Of a stretch of DNA of 5,785 bases, positions 1-5,785 are shown one piece after another. The notes below the pieces were generated by a model, which did no database searches, was not told the DNA's origin, and worked only from the letters and a program-made list of their open reading frames with translations. Source of the DNA: Polynucleobacter sp. (GTDB lineage: Bacteria > Pseudomonadota > Gammaproteobacteria > Burkholderiales > Burkholderiaceae). Positions within the stretch are counted from its first letter, which is position 1; each line of letters opens with the position of its first letter. The DNA lies in the NCBI GenBank assembly GCA_023257325.1, contig JALRCP010000021.1:1-5785 (forward strand). The letters are read 5' to 3'. A program made the translations under genes and the position numbers.

Positions 1-878
1 GGGCGACCCGCTACTGCATCATCAATCGCGGCTCGGTACGCTTGTGCTGTGCGAGCGACGTAGTAAGGTGACTTGGTGCGACCTTCAATCTTGAATGAGT
101 CAATCCCCATTTCAGTCAGGCGTTGCACATGCTCAATTGCCCGCAAATCTTTAGAGTTCAAGATATAGGTGCCATGCATGTCTTCTTCAATTGGCATCCA
201 CTCACCTGGGCGATTACCTTCTTCTAGCAAGTAGATGTCGCCCGTAGCGTCTTCAGAAGCTTTTGCAACCTTGTAATCCCAACGGCAAGAGTTTGTGCAG
301 GTACCTTGATTGGGGTCTCGGTGATTGAAGTAACCAGACAATAAACAGCGGCCAGAGTAGGCGATACACAAAGCACCATGAATAAATACTTCAATTTCCA
401 TTTCTGGGCAATCTTGGCGAACGGCTTCAATCTCATCCAAGGATAGTTCGCGTGACAAGATCACGCGGCTGACACCCACAGAGCGCCAAAATTTAGCTGC
501 ATGACCATTCACGGTATTCGCTTGCACTGATAAATGAATCGGCATATCCGGCCAGTTCTCGCGAACCAACATGATTAAACCGGGATCCGACATGATGAGT
601 GCATCGGGTTTTAATGCAATCACAGGTTCCATGTCTTTCACATAAGTGCGTGTTTTGGCACCATGAGGAAAGATGTTGGAGACTAAGTAAAAATGTTTGC
701 CCTGAGCATGGGCGGTTTCAATGCCTTCACGCAAGACTTCCATATTGCCAAAGTCATTGTTGCGTACACGCAAGGAATATCGAGGCTGACCTGCATAGAC
801 CGCCGTCGCTCCAAAGTCGAAAGCAGTGTTGAGCATGGTCAGGCTGCCCGCAGGTGCTAAAAGTTCAGGTGTTTTCAT
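1..878 (-). CDS. trhP: tRNA 5-hydroxyuridine synthesis protein TrhP (YegQ), U32 peptidase family, 3'-truncated by window edge
   Basis: Reading the minus strand from ATG at 878-876 gives an uninterrupted 292-residue frame that runs off the left edge; the E. coli homologue is about 450 residues, so the C-terminal third is missing. The protein opens MKTPELLAPAG. It carries YAGQPRYSLRVRNNDF (about residues 28-43), DALIMSDPGLIMLVRE (92-107) and the U32 signature EVFIHGALCIAYSGRCLLS (163-181), followed by NQGTCTNSCRW (190-200). Cys171, Cys178, Cys194 and Cys198 are the conserved cysteine set, likely an iron-sulfur ligand set. The family was named a peptidase, but YegQ/TrhP is known to act in forming 5-hydroxyuridine at tRNA wobble position 34, needing prephenate and Fe-S biogenesis. 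The segment after the last cysteine pair (about 201-217) looks shorter than in E. coli YegQ as I recall it. An in-frame TAG lies at 926-924; no start between it and 878 is better. The Shine-Dalgarno is weak (GAG only two bases from ATG). The paralogues RlhA (YdcP) and YhbU are less likely given these motifs. Confidence 0.93.
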   Translation of the reverse strand, partial: MKTPELLAPAGSLTMLNTAFDFGATAVYAGQPRYSLRVRNNDFGNMEVLREGIETAHAQGKHFYLVSNIFPHGAKTRTYVKDMEPVIALKPDALIMSDPGLIMLVRENWPDMPIHLSVQANTVNGHAAKFWRSVGVSRVILSRELSLDEIEAVRQDCPEMEIEVFIHGALCIAYSGRCLLSGYFNHRDPNQGTCTNSCRWDYKVAKASEDATGDIYLLEEGNRPGEWMPIEEDMHGTYILNSKDLRAIEHVQRLTEMGIDSFKIEGRTKSPYYVARTAQAYRAAIDDAVAGR

Positions 879-1001
879 AGCTCGTATTTTAGGTGTTTTC
901 AGGCTTTTTTGCCCGTCAAGCCTCTATGAAGCCTAGGGGTATTTCAGATCGTGAATAAAACCCAGATATTGAGGGGCTTTGCTGACTATGTGGTGAGCTG
1001 A
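879..1001 (-). other. Intergenic leader between the pseudouridine synthase gene and trhP
   Basis: This 123-bp stretch has no gene. On the minus strand it contains AGGCTT twice (934-929 and 923-918) and its complement AAGCCT once (906-901), so the third segment could pair with either copy as a 6-bp stem. No T-tract follows, so it does not look like an intrinsic terminator. A TTGACG (919-914) resembles a -35 box and TAAAAT (891-886) a -10 box, but they are 22 bp apart and the -10 box ends seven bases before the trhP ATG, so I do not call a promoter. trhP may be expressed by read-through from the upstream gene. Confidence 0.4.
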
Positions 1002-1736
1002 TTAAAAGCGCTCGTTGGGTCCTAAATGTCGCCACTGGCCGACAGGTAAGTTCCCCAAGGGAATTTGTCCAATACGAATGCGCTTTAAGCCAATTACCTT
1101 GAGTCCAACCAATTCGCACATGCGGCGAATTTGGCGTTTTTTGCCCTCGCGCAAAACAAAGCGCAGTTGATCGGTGTTTTGCCAACTCACTTTGGCGGGT
1201 TTGAGTGCCACACCATCCAACTTGAGGCCATGATTGAGAAGTCGCAAACCTTCAGCCGTCAAAGAGCCTTCAACGCGAACCAAATATTCTTTCTCAATCG
1301 GACTGTTTTCACCGATTAATAATTTGGCAATGCGACCGTCCTGAGTCAACACCAGTAGACCGCTCGAATCAATATCCAGTCGTCCTGCAGGCGCCAGCCC
1401 TCTGGTGTTGAATTTACCAGGCAGCTTAGCTGATAGTGGGTGAACAAATTGATTTTCTGGGGTAATCAGTGAAGCAGCTGGTTTGTATTCTCGATCTTCA
1501 TCAAAATGAGAAATGTAGCCCACGGGTTTATTCAAAATAATCGTGTAGCGACGTGCTTGTTGTGCCACAGCCGCTTTTTTTAATTCAATCTTTTGATGAG
1601 GAAAAGCTCGGGCGCCTAGTTCATTCACAACTTCGCCGTCAACCAACACCAAGCCCTGCTCGATGTATTGATCTGCTTCACGTCTGGAGCAAATGCCTTG
1701 TTCAGACATTAGTTTTGAAATACGTACTTTTTCCAC
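1002..1736 (-). CDS. RluF-like pseudouridine synthase (RsuA/RluB/RluE/RluF family)
   Basis: This 244-residue enzyme converts uridine to pseudouridine in structured RNA. An N-terminal S4 RNA-binding domain (about 4-50) contains [18 protein letters not shown] (11-28). The catalytic core follows, with NKPVGY (69-74), the active-site motif [11 protein letters not shown] (118-128; Asp121 is the expected nucleophile), EKEYLV (148-153) and [11 protein letters not shown] (198-208). Among E. coli paralogues, the S4 segment and the RQIRRMCE region through GQWRHL look closest to RluF, which modifies U2604 of 23S rRNA and position 35 of tRNA-Tyr. The target here is inferred, so no symbol is given. The spacer between NKPVG and GRLD is about 18 residues longer than in RluF as I recall it. 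The start codon is GTG (1736-1734). An in-frame TAA at 1754-1752 blocks extension, and the next start, ATG at 1709, would remove the first S4 residues (VRISKL). The RBS is weak (GAG at 1742-1740). It lies 47 bp downstream of the antiporter gene on the same strand, so co-transcription is plausible. Confidence 0.93.
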   Translation of the reverse strand: MEKVRISKLMSEQGICSRREADQYIEQGLVLVDGEVVNELGARAFPHQKIELKKAAVAQQARRYTIILNKPVGYISHFDEDREYKPAASLITPENQFVHPLSAKLPGKFNTRGLAPAGRLDIDSSGLLVLTQDGRIAKLLIGENSPIEKEYLVRVEGSLTAEGLRLLNHGLKLDGVALKPAKVSWQNTDQLRFVLREGKKRQIRRMCELVGLKVIGLKRIRIGQIPLGNLPVGQWRHLGPNERF

Positions 1737-1783
1737 GGACTCAATTATCGCTTAGTTTTTGAGGCTGGCTAGGACTATCTTGC

Positions 1784-3562
1784 TCAAGCGGGAGGTGTTT
1801 GGCTGTTTTCTTTGAATGATTCAGTCAAAGCAATTTGTAACTTTGCATGAATCTTTACCAATTGCTTGCGCAATAAATAAATCACTGTGCCCATAAAAAT
1901 CGCCAAAATAAATAGCATGCCCACTGGGGGCAGAATACTTGAGCTGAGGGCTGAAACTAAAAGAAGAAGGGCCACAATAGCCAAAACAGGCATTAATTGT
2001 GTAAATAATTGTTGAGTGGCGACTCGGTCCTCGGAGCTATGTTGATCTCTGTGTAAGTGGACATCTGCCAAAAGCATGCCAAGGGCTTCTAATTTGCGAT
2101 AGATGGCAAATAAGAAGGGAGCAGATAAGAGCAGACTCATGGCCCACATAGCTGCTTGTTGATAGACCTCTGTAAACCAAACCAAATGACCTGTGTCGAC
2201 ATAACTATTAATTAAGGTAAACAGTTTGGTGGCTGACAAGAACAAAGCAATCACTACGCAAGCATTCACAAACACATGGAAGGTGATTCGTCGAACAAAG
2301 GGTTTGATGTCCGCTCTTAATTGATTGTCAGAACGAATTTGCCCTAACCATTCTGAATACTGCACAAAGACATTTTTAATGGGGCTTGGGATGCGATTGC
2401 CCATCCATTGACTTAACGGATCAGAGCCTTTAATTAAATAGGGAGTAAATAGTGTGGTTAACACAGAGACTGCCACCACAATTGGATACAAAAAGTCACT
2501 GGTTACATTCAGAGTCAAACCCAGTGAAGCGATGATGAATGAAAACTCGCCAATTTGGGCTTTGCCCATGCCCACGCGAACGGATGTTTGACCATCATGT
2601 CCGGTTATAAATGTGCCCATGGTGCAAGACAGCACTTTGCCAACAATCACGGCAACGCTAATGAGGGTAATTGGTAGGGCGTATTTTAATATCACGCTTG
2701 GATCTAAAAGCAAACCAATGGTCACGAAGAAAATTGCAATGAACATGTCTTTGACGGGTTCGATTAGTTTTTCGATGGTATGAATATGGCGAGACTCAGC
2801 CATCATGGCACCAATTAGGAAGGCGCCTAGGGCAACGCTGTACTCCATCTTCATCACTAGCAAACAAAACCCAAAGCACAGACCTAAAACAGTAACCAGT
2901 AACATCTCTTTGCGATGAAACTTAGCCACCAAATTCAATAATCTAGGGACTAACAAAATACCTACTGCCAAAGAGATTGTCATGAATAGAATTAATTCAC
3001 CAATCGTGATGGCAGCATCCACGGCTTCTAATTGACCGGTGGTAGCGATACCTGTGAGCATCACAATTAGGCTAATAGCCAATATATCTTCCACAATCAA
3101 AATGCCATAAATAAGATTGGCAAACTTTTCTTTCTTTAGCCCCAGTTCCTCTAGAGCTTTAACTGTGATGGTGGTTGAAGAGATTGCCATCATGGCCCCT
3201 AAGAAAATGGCGTCCATGGAGGTCCAGTTGAAGAATCGACCAATTTCATATCCCACCCAAATCAAAAGAATGATTTGTGCAATGGCTGCGACAAAGGCGG
3301 TGGCACCCACCTTGGCCAATTTTCGTAGACTAAATTCAAGGCCTAAGCCAAACATCAAAAAGACAACGCCCAACTCACCCAAAGTTTTGATGGTTTTTTC
3401 ATCAGTAATAAAAGTGACAGCTGAAGTGTGAGGGCCGATAATCACGCCGGCGATGATGTAACCCAAGACCACAGGTTGCTTCATGTAATGAAAGATTACA
3501 GTAACAACTCCAGCGACCAACATGATCACTGCCAAGTCCTTAATGAAATCTAACCCATGCAT
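1784..3562 (-). CDS. CPA2-type cation:proton antiporter (Na_H_Exchanger family, KefB/KefC-like membrane domain) with C-terminal membrane extension and no RCK domain
   Basis: This 592-residue inner-membrane protein should exchange Na+ or K+ for protons. The first 380 residues form about 13 hydrophobic helices of the Na_H_Exchanger fold. Family landmarks are QPVVLGYIIAGVIIGP (29-44), LGELGVVFLMFGLGLEFSL (61-79), SSTTITVKAL (128-137), IVEDILAI (156-163; Asp159 is the likely ion-binding acid, preceded by Glu158), LGAFLIGAMMAES (245-257) and GKAQIGEFSFI (333-343). KefB, KefC and YbaL continue with a cytoplasmic TrkA-N/RCK domain. Here there is no GxGxxG Rossmann motif. Instead, residues 380-592 hold a polar loop, about four further hydrophobic segments (roughly 427-450, 466-487, 522-542, 546-565) and a charged tail. 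Nucleotide or glutathione gating of the Kef kind is therefore unlikely. ATG at 3562 is preceded by a purine-rich RBS. The gene heads a minus-strand run and is divergent from uup. Substrate ion is not decidable from sequence. Confidence 0.92.
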   Translation of the reverse strand: MHGLDFIKDLAVIMLVAGVVTVIFHYMKQPVVLGYIIAGVIIGPHTSAVTFITDEKTIKTLGELGVVFLMFGLGLEFSLRKLAKVGATAFVAAIAQIILLIWVGYEIGRFFNWTSMDAIFLGAMMAISSTTITVKALEELGLKKEKFANLIYGILIVEDILAISLIVMLTGIATTGQLEAVDAAITIGELILFMTISLAVGILLVPRLLNLVAKFHRKEMLLVTVLGLCFGFCLLVMKMEYSVALGAFLIGAMMAESRHIHTIEKLIEPVKDMFIAIFFVTIGLLLDPSVILKYALPITLISVAVIVGKVLSCTMGTFITGHDGQTSVRVGMGKAQIGEFSFIIASLGLTLNVTSDFLYPIVVAVSVLTTLFTPYLIKGSDPLSQWMGNRIPSPIKNVFVQYSEWLGQIRSDNQLRADIKPFVRRITFHVFVNACVVIALFLSATKLFTLINSYVDTGHLVWFTEVYQQAAMWAMSLLLSAPFLFAIYRKLEALGMLLADVHLHRDQHSSEDRVATQQLFTQLMPVLAIVALLLLVSALSSSILPPVGMLFILAIFMGTVIYLLRKQLVKIHAKLQIALTESFKENSQTPPA

Positions 3563-3602
3563 GTTCTGTCTCTCTTTTTAATTTAACCGCGATAATGTCA
3601 TT
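3563..3602. promoter_or_regulatory. Divergent spacer between antiporter and uup start codons, with candidate promoter elements
   Basis: Only 40 bp separate two outward-facing start codons, so promoters must overlap each other or the coding ends. For uup (plus), GATAAT at 3591-3596 is a 5/6 match to a -10 box, but no -35 box lies at the right distance and transcription would start almost on the ATG. TTTAAT at 3577-3582 is another weak -10. For the antiporter (minus), CATAAT (3605-3600) with TTGCGT (3630-3625) at 19-bp spacing is possible; both would overlap the start of uup. No strong Shine-Dalgarno precedes uup. None of these promoter assignments is secure. Confidence 0.3.
3569..3576 (-). promoter_or_regulatory. 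Ribosome binding site of the antiporter gene
   Basis: On the minus strand AAGAGAGA sits six bases upstream of the ATG at 3562. It is the only purine-rich Shine-Dalgarno-like element upstream of that ATG. It supports the assigned start, with M-H-G-L-D leading straight into the first membrane helix. Confidence 0.5.
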
Positions 3603-3604
3603 AT
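3592..3604. repeat. 13-bp perfect inverted repeat overlapping the uup start codon
   Basis: ATAATG-T-CATTAT is a perfect dyad of two 6-bp arms around one central base. Its right arm includes the first two bases of the uup ATG, and it overlaps the best -10 candidates for both divergent genes. That placement would suit an operator controlling both directions, but it is AT-rich and short enough to arise by chance. With a one-base centre it would make a poor RNA hairpin, so if functional it is more likely a DNA-level site. Confidence 0.4.
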
Positions 3605-5522
3605 GGCTTTAATTGTTCTCACTGACGCAAAACTGGCATTTGGCCACGTTGACCTCTTAGCAAATACCCATTTTTCACTGGAAGCTGGTGAAAGAATTGG
3701 TTTGATAGGTCGCAATGGCACGGGTAAATCATCGCTTTTGAAAATTTTAGCGGGTTTAGAGAAGCTTGACGATGGCCAATTGCAATATCAGCAGGGTCTG
3801 CGCATGGCTTACGTGGCTCAAGAACCCATTTTTGACCCCAAGGACACGGTGTTTGAGGCTGTTGCTCAAGGGGTTGCAGAAGTCAAAGCGCTCAGAGAAG
3901 AGTATGAAGAGCTCAGTGTGGCTGATTGGAATGATGAATCACATCACCGCTTGGATGAGATTCAGTCACGTTTGGAAGCCATGAGTGGCTGGAATTGGGA
4001 GCAGCGTGTTCATGAAACTTTGGATCGCTTGCATTTAAACCCTGATCTAGCAATCGGATCATTGTCTGGAGGAAATCGCAAGCGTGTGGCATTGGCTCAA
4101 GCATTGGTCGCTGTGCCAGATGTGCTCTTCCTAGATGAGCCAACCAACCATTTGGATTTAGATTCGATTACTTGGTTAGAAGAATTGTTGAAGGCCTTCA
4201 AAGGTTCCGTTGTGCTCATTACTCATGACCGTGCCTTTTTAGATGCTGTGAGCACACAAATTTTGGAGTTGGATCGCGGAATTTTGCGAAGCTACCCTGG
4301 TAACTTTAGTGCCTATGAAGTTTTAAAAGAACAAGAGTTGGCTTCTGAGGCCTTGGCCAATGCGCGTGCCGACAAATTGCTGGCGCAAGAAGAGGTATGG
4401 ATACGCAAAGGAGTTGAGGCGAGAAGAACACGTAGCGTTGGACGCATTGCGCGCTTAGAGAAATTACGAGAGATGCGCGCCGCGCGCAGAGACGCGATGG
4501 GTCAAATCAAATTATCGGTGGCATCTGGTCAACGCAGTGGAAAAATTGTGGCTGATTTAGAAAATGTTAGCAAATCTTATGACCGCCCGATTGTTAAAGA
4601 TTTTACGGCGACCATTTTGCGAGGCGACAAAGTCGGACTTTTAGGCCCAAATGGGGCTGGTAAAACCACTCTATTAAAGCTCATCTTGGGAGTGATTGCG
4701 CCTGATAGCGGTCAAGCCACGATGGGCTCACAAATTGAGGTGGCTTATTTTGATCAAATGCGAGAGGGTTTGAATCTCAATGCGACGCTTGAAGACTACA
4801 TCAGTCCAGGTAGCGAATGGATTGAAATCAATGGTAATCGTAAACACGTTAAAAGTTATCTCAATGATTTTCTATTTGCGCCAGAACGTGCTGCATCCCC
4901 TGTGAGCACGCTTTCAGGGGGTGAGCGTAATCGTTTACTTTTGGCTAGATTATTTGCAAGACCTGCTAACGTGTTGGTATTGGATGAACCGACCAATGAT
5001 TTGGATATTGATACTTTGGAATTGTTAGAGCAACTCTTACAAGATTACAAAGGGACCGTATTTTTAGTCAGTCATGATCGCGCATTTTTGGATAACGTAG
5101 TGACTAGCATCATTGCTCATGAGGGGGATGGTTACTGGCGTGAGTATGAAGGTGGTTACGAAGACTGGAAGATTCAGAAGAAGCGCTCTGAAGAATTCAA
5201 AGCGGTGGCTCAAAACAAACCACTGGAGCCAACTTCCCTGAAGACAAATCAACAAACCAAAGCCAACCAAAATAAACCTGCAAAATCTGCAGTTCAAAAA
5301 CTGAATAGCAAAGAGCGTCAAGAGTTAGAGACAATTCCCAATCGAATTGATGCCCTAGAAAAAGAGCAAGAAAATATTGGTGTATCTCTGGCTAATCCTG
5401 ATTTATATAAAAATAATCCTGATCAGATTCCTAGTTATCAGGCCAGAATCAAAGAGATTGAAGAAGATTTGATGGCCTTGATGACTCGGTGGGAAGAGTT
5501 GCTTCAGCGATCAGAATCTTGA
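3603..5522 (+). CDS. uup: ABC-F family ATPase Uup
   Basis: This cytoplasmic protein of 639 residues has two ATP-binding cassettes in one chain and no membrane segments, close to E. coli Uup (635). Cassette 1 has Walker A GRNGTGKSS (36-44), signature LSGGNRKR (154-161), Walker B VLFLDEP (174-180) and switch His208. Cassette 2 has GPNGAGKTT (348-356), LSGGERNR (437-444), VLVLDEP (457-463) and His491. Both catalytic glutamates (179, 462) are present, so it should be a working ATPase. The charged interdomain linker (about 240-315) includes AQEEVWIRKGVEARRTR, the segment that in ABC-F proteins reaches toward P-site tRNA. A Lys/Gln/Asn-rich stretch (about 537-565) leads to a C-terminal coiled coil (about 568-637), the Uup-specific domain that binds nucleic acid. 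Known roles are ribosome association, relief of stalling, and effects on transposon precise excision. ATG at 3603 fits the family N-terminus; the ATG at 3595 is out of frame. The RBS is poor. EttA and YheS are excluded by the linker and tail. Confidence 0.97.
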   Translation: MALIVLTDAKLAFGHVDLLANTHFSLEAGERIGLIGRNGTGKSSLLKILAGLEKLDDGQLQYQQGLRMAYVAQEPIFDPKDTVFEAVAQGVAEVKALREEYEELSVADWNDESHHRLDEIQSRLEAMSGWNWEQRVHETLDRLHLNPDLAIGSLSGGNRKRVALAQALVAVPDVLFLDEPTNHLDLDSITWLEELLKAFKGSVVLITHDRAFLDAVSTQILELDRGILRSYPGNFSAYEVLKEQELASEALANARADKLLAQEEVWIRKGVEARRTRSVGRIARLEKLREMRAARRDAMGQIKLSVASGQRSGKIVADLENVSKSYDRPIVKDFTATILRGDKVGLLGPNGAGKTTLLKLILGVIAPDSGQATMGSQIEVAYFDQMREGLNLNATLEDYISPGSEWIEINGNRKHVKSYLNDFLFAPERAASPVSTLSGGERNRLLLARLFARPANVLVLDEPTNDLDIDTLELLEQLLQDYKGTVFLVSHDRAFLDNVVTSIIAHEGDGYWREYEGGYEDWKIQKKRSEEFKAVAQNKPLEPTSLKTNQQTKANQNKPAKSAVQKLNSKERQELETIPNRIDALEKEQENIGVSLANPDLYKNNPDQIPSYQARIKEIEEDLMALMTRWEELLQRSES

Positions 5523-5527
5523 TTCAT

Positions 5528-5785
5528 TCATCGCATCGCCCAATAAGTGGCTAATCCAATCAAGGTGGCTGAGGCCATGAGCCAAGTCACAATGCTGCGA
5601 CGATTCCTTGGATTTTTTTGAGTGAAGTCATATTGAAACTTTTCGGAATCAATTTGACTCAGTTCAACCCCCATTTCATCTAAGGTATTTTCAACGGCAT
5701 CAATCATGGCTGCTGGGCCGCAAACAAAGTACTGTGCTTGAGTTACTGCAATGCCTGTTGACTTCAAGATTCGGTTTAAGGTCGC
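5528..5785 (-). CDS. Ferredoxin-reductase-type FAD/NAD(P)-binding oxidoreductase, C-terminal end, truncated by window edge
   Basis: The minus-strand frame is open from the right edge to TGA at 5530-5528, giving the last 85 residues of a protein that begins outside the window. The part beyond the TTG at 5767 stays open (ATLNRI), so that TTG is not a true start. QYFVCGPAAMIDAVENTL (18-35 of the visible part) is the NAD(P)-domain end typical of the ferredoxin-NADP+ reductase superfamily, with the CGP motif near the redox centre. It is followed by the usual short helix and a SEKFQYDF strand (47-54) where most members stop. Here about 30 more residues follow: a basic patch (RNRR, 60-63) and a hydrophobic segment (about 64-82, SIVTWLMASATLIG onward), which looks like a C-terminal membrane anchor. 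Ferric-reductase-like, phenol-hydroxylase-reductase-like and related enzymes are all possible, and the missing N-terminal domains would decide. It converges on uup with a five-base gap. Confidence 0.75.
   Translation of the reverse strand, partial: ATLNRILKSTGIAVTQAQYFVCGPAAMIDAVENTLDEMGVELSQIDSEKFQYDFTQKNPRNRRSIVTWLMASATLIGLATYWAMR

Noticed and set aside
224..436. A 70-residue minus-strand frame with a hydrophobic segment, and a 77-residue plus-strand frame at 599-832
   Set aside because: Both lie inside the strongly supported trhP coding sequence in other frames.
886..919. TTGACG and TAAAAT as a trhP promoter on the minus strand
   Set aside because: The spacing is 22 bp, outside the usual sigma-70 range, and the -10 box would end only seven bases before the ATG.
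916..1185. An 89-residue minus-strand frame overlapping the end of the pseudouridine synthase gene
   Set aside because: It overlaps most of its length with the conserved C-terminal core of the synthase in another frame and has no domain-like features.
1737..1783. A terminator between the antiporter and pseudouridine synthase genes
   Set aside because: No GC-rich stem followed by a T-run is visible on the minus strand; the gap looks like simple operon spacing.
3117..3431. A 104-residue plus-strand open frame antisense to the antiporter gene
   Set aside because: It lies wholly inside a well-supported membrane-protein gene, has no recognisable motif, and is explained by the opposite-strand codon pattern.
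3556..3563. CATGCATG palindrome at the antiporter start codon
   Set aside because: Eight-base palindromes are common by chance, and this one is mostly coding sequence (Met-His).

Overview
The window looks like ordinary chromosomal DNA of a proteobacterium, most likely a low-to-moderate GC betaproteobacterium (Burkholderiales; a Polynucleobacter-like freshwater lineage is my best guess). The basis is protein character: a YegQ/TrhP-type U32 protein, an RsuA-superfamily pseudouridine synthase with the betaproteobacterial-style spacer before its GRLD motif, and a full-length Uup. The genus is inference only. There are no tRNA or rRNA genes, insertion sequences, CRISPR arrays, phage genes or defence systems, and no gene looks broken.

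Layout. Positions 1-878 (minus) hold the N-terminal 292 residues of trhP (yegQ), cut by the left edge. A 123-bp leader follows. Positions 1002-1736 (minus) encode an RluF-like pseudouridine synthase with a GTG start. After a 47-bp gap, 1784-3562 (minus) encodes a CPA2-type cation:proton antiporter that has a hydrophobic C-terminal extension in place of an RCK/TrkA-N nucleotide-binding domain. A 40-bp divergent spacer (3563-3602) carries a 13-bp perfect inverted repeat that runs into the uup start codon. Positions 3603-5522 (plus) encode the ABC-F ATPase Uup. Five bases beyond its stop, converging from the right, is the C-terminal 85-residue end of a ferredoxin-reductase-type oxidoreductase (5528-5785, minus) that finishes in a probable membrane anchor.

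How the genes relate. The three left-hand genes are head-to-tail on the minus strand and could be co-transcribed from a promoter near 3600, with possible extra initiation in the trhP leader. Three of the five genes concern translation: tRNA wobble-uridine hydroxylation, rRNA/tRNA pseudouridylation, and a ribosome-associated ABC-F factor. The antiporter and reductase are membrane or redox functions with no evident direct link to them. I found no convincing new system. The points most worth checking are the antiporter's C-terminal architecture, the very compact divergent spacer with its dyad, and the tail-anchored reductase.
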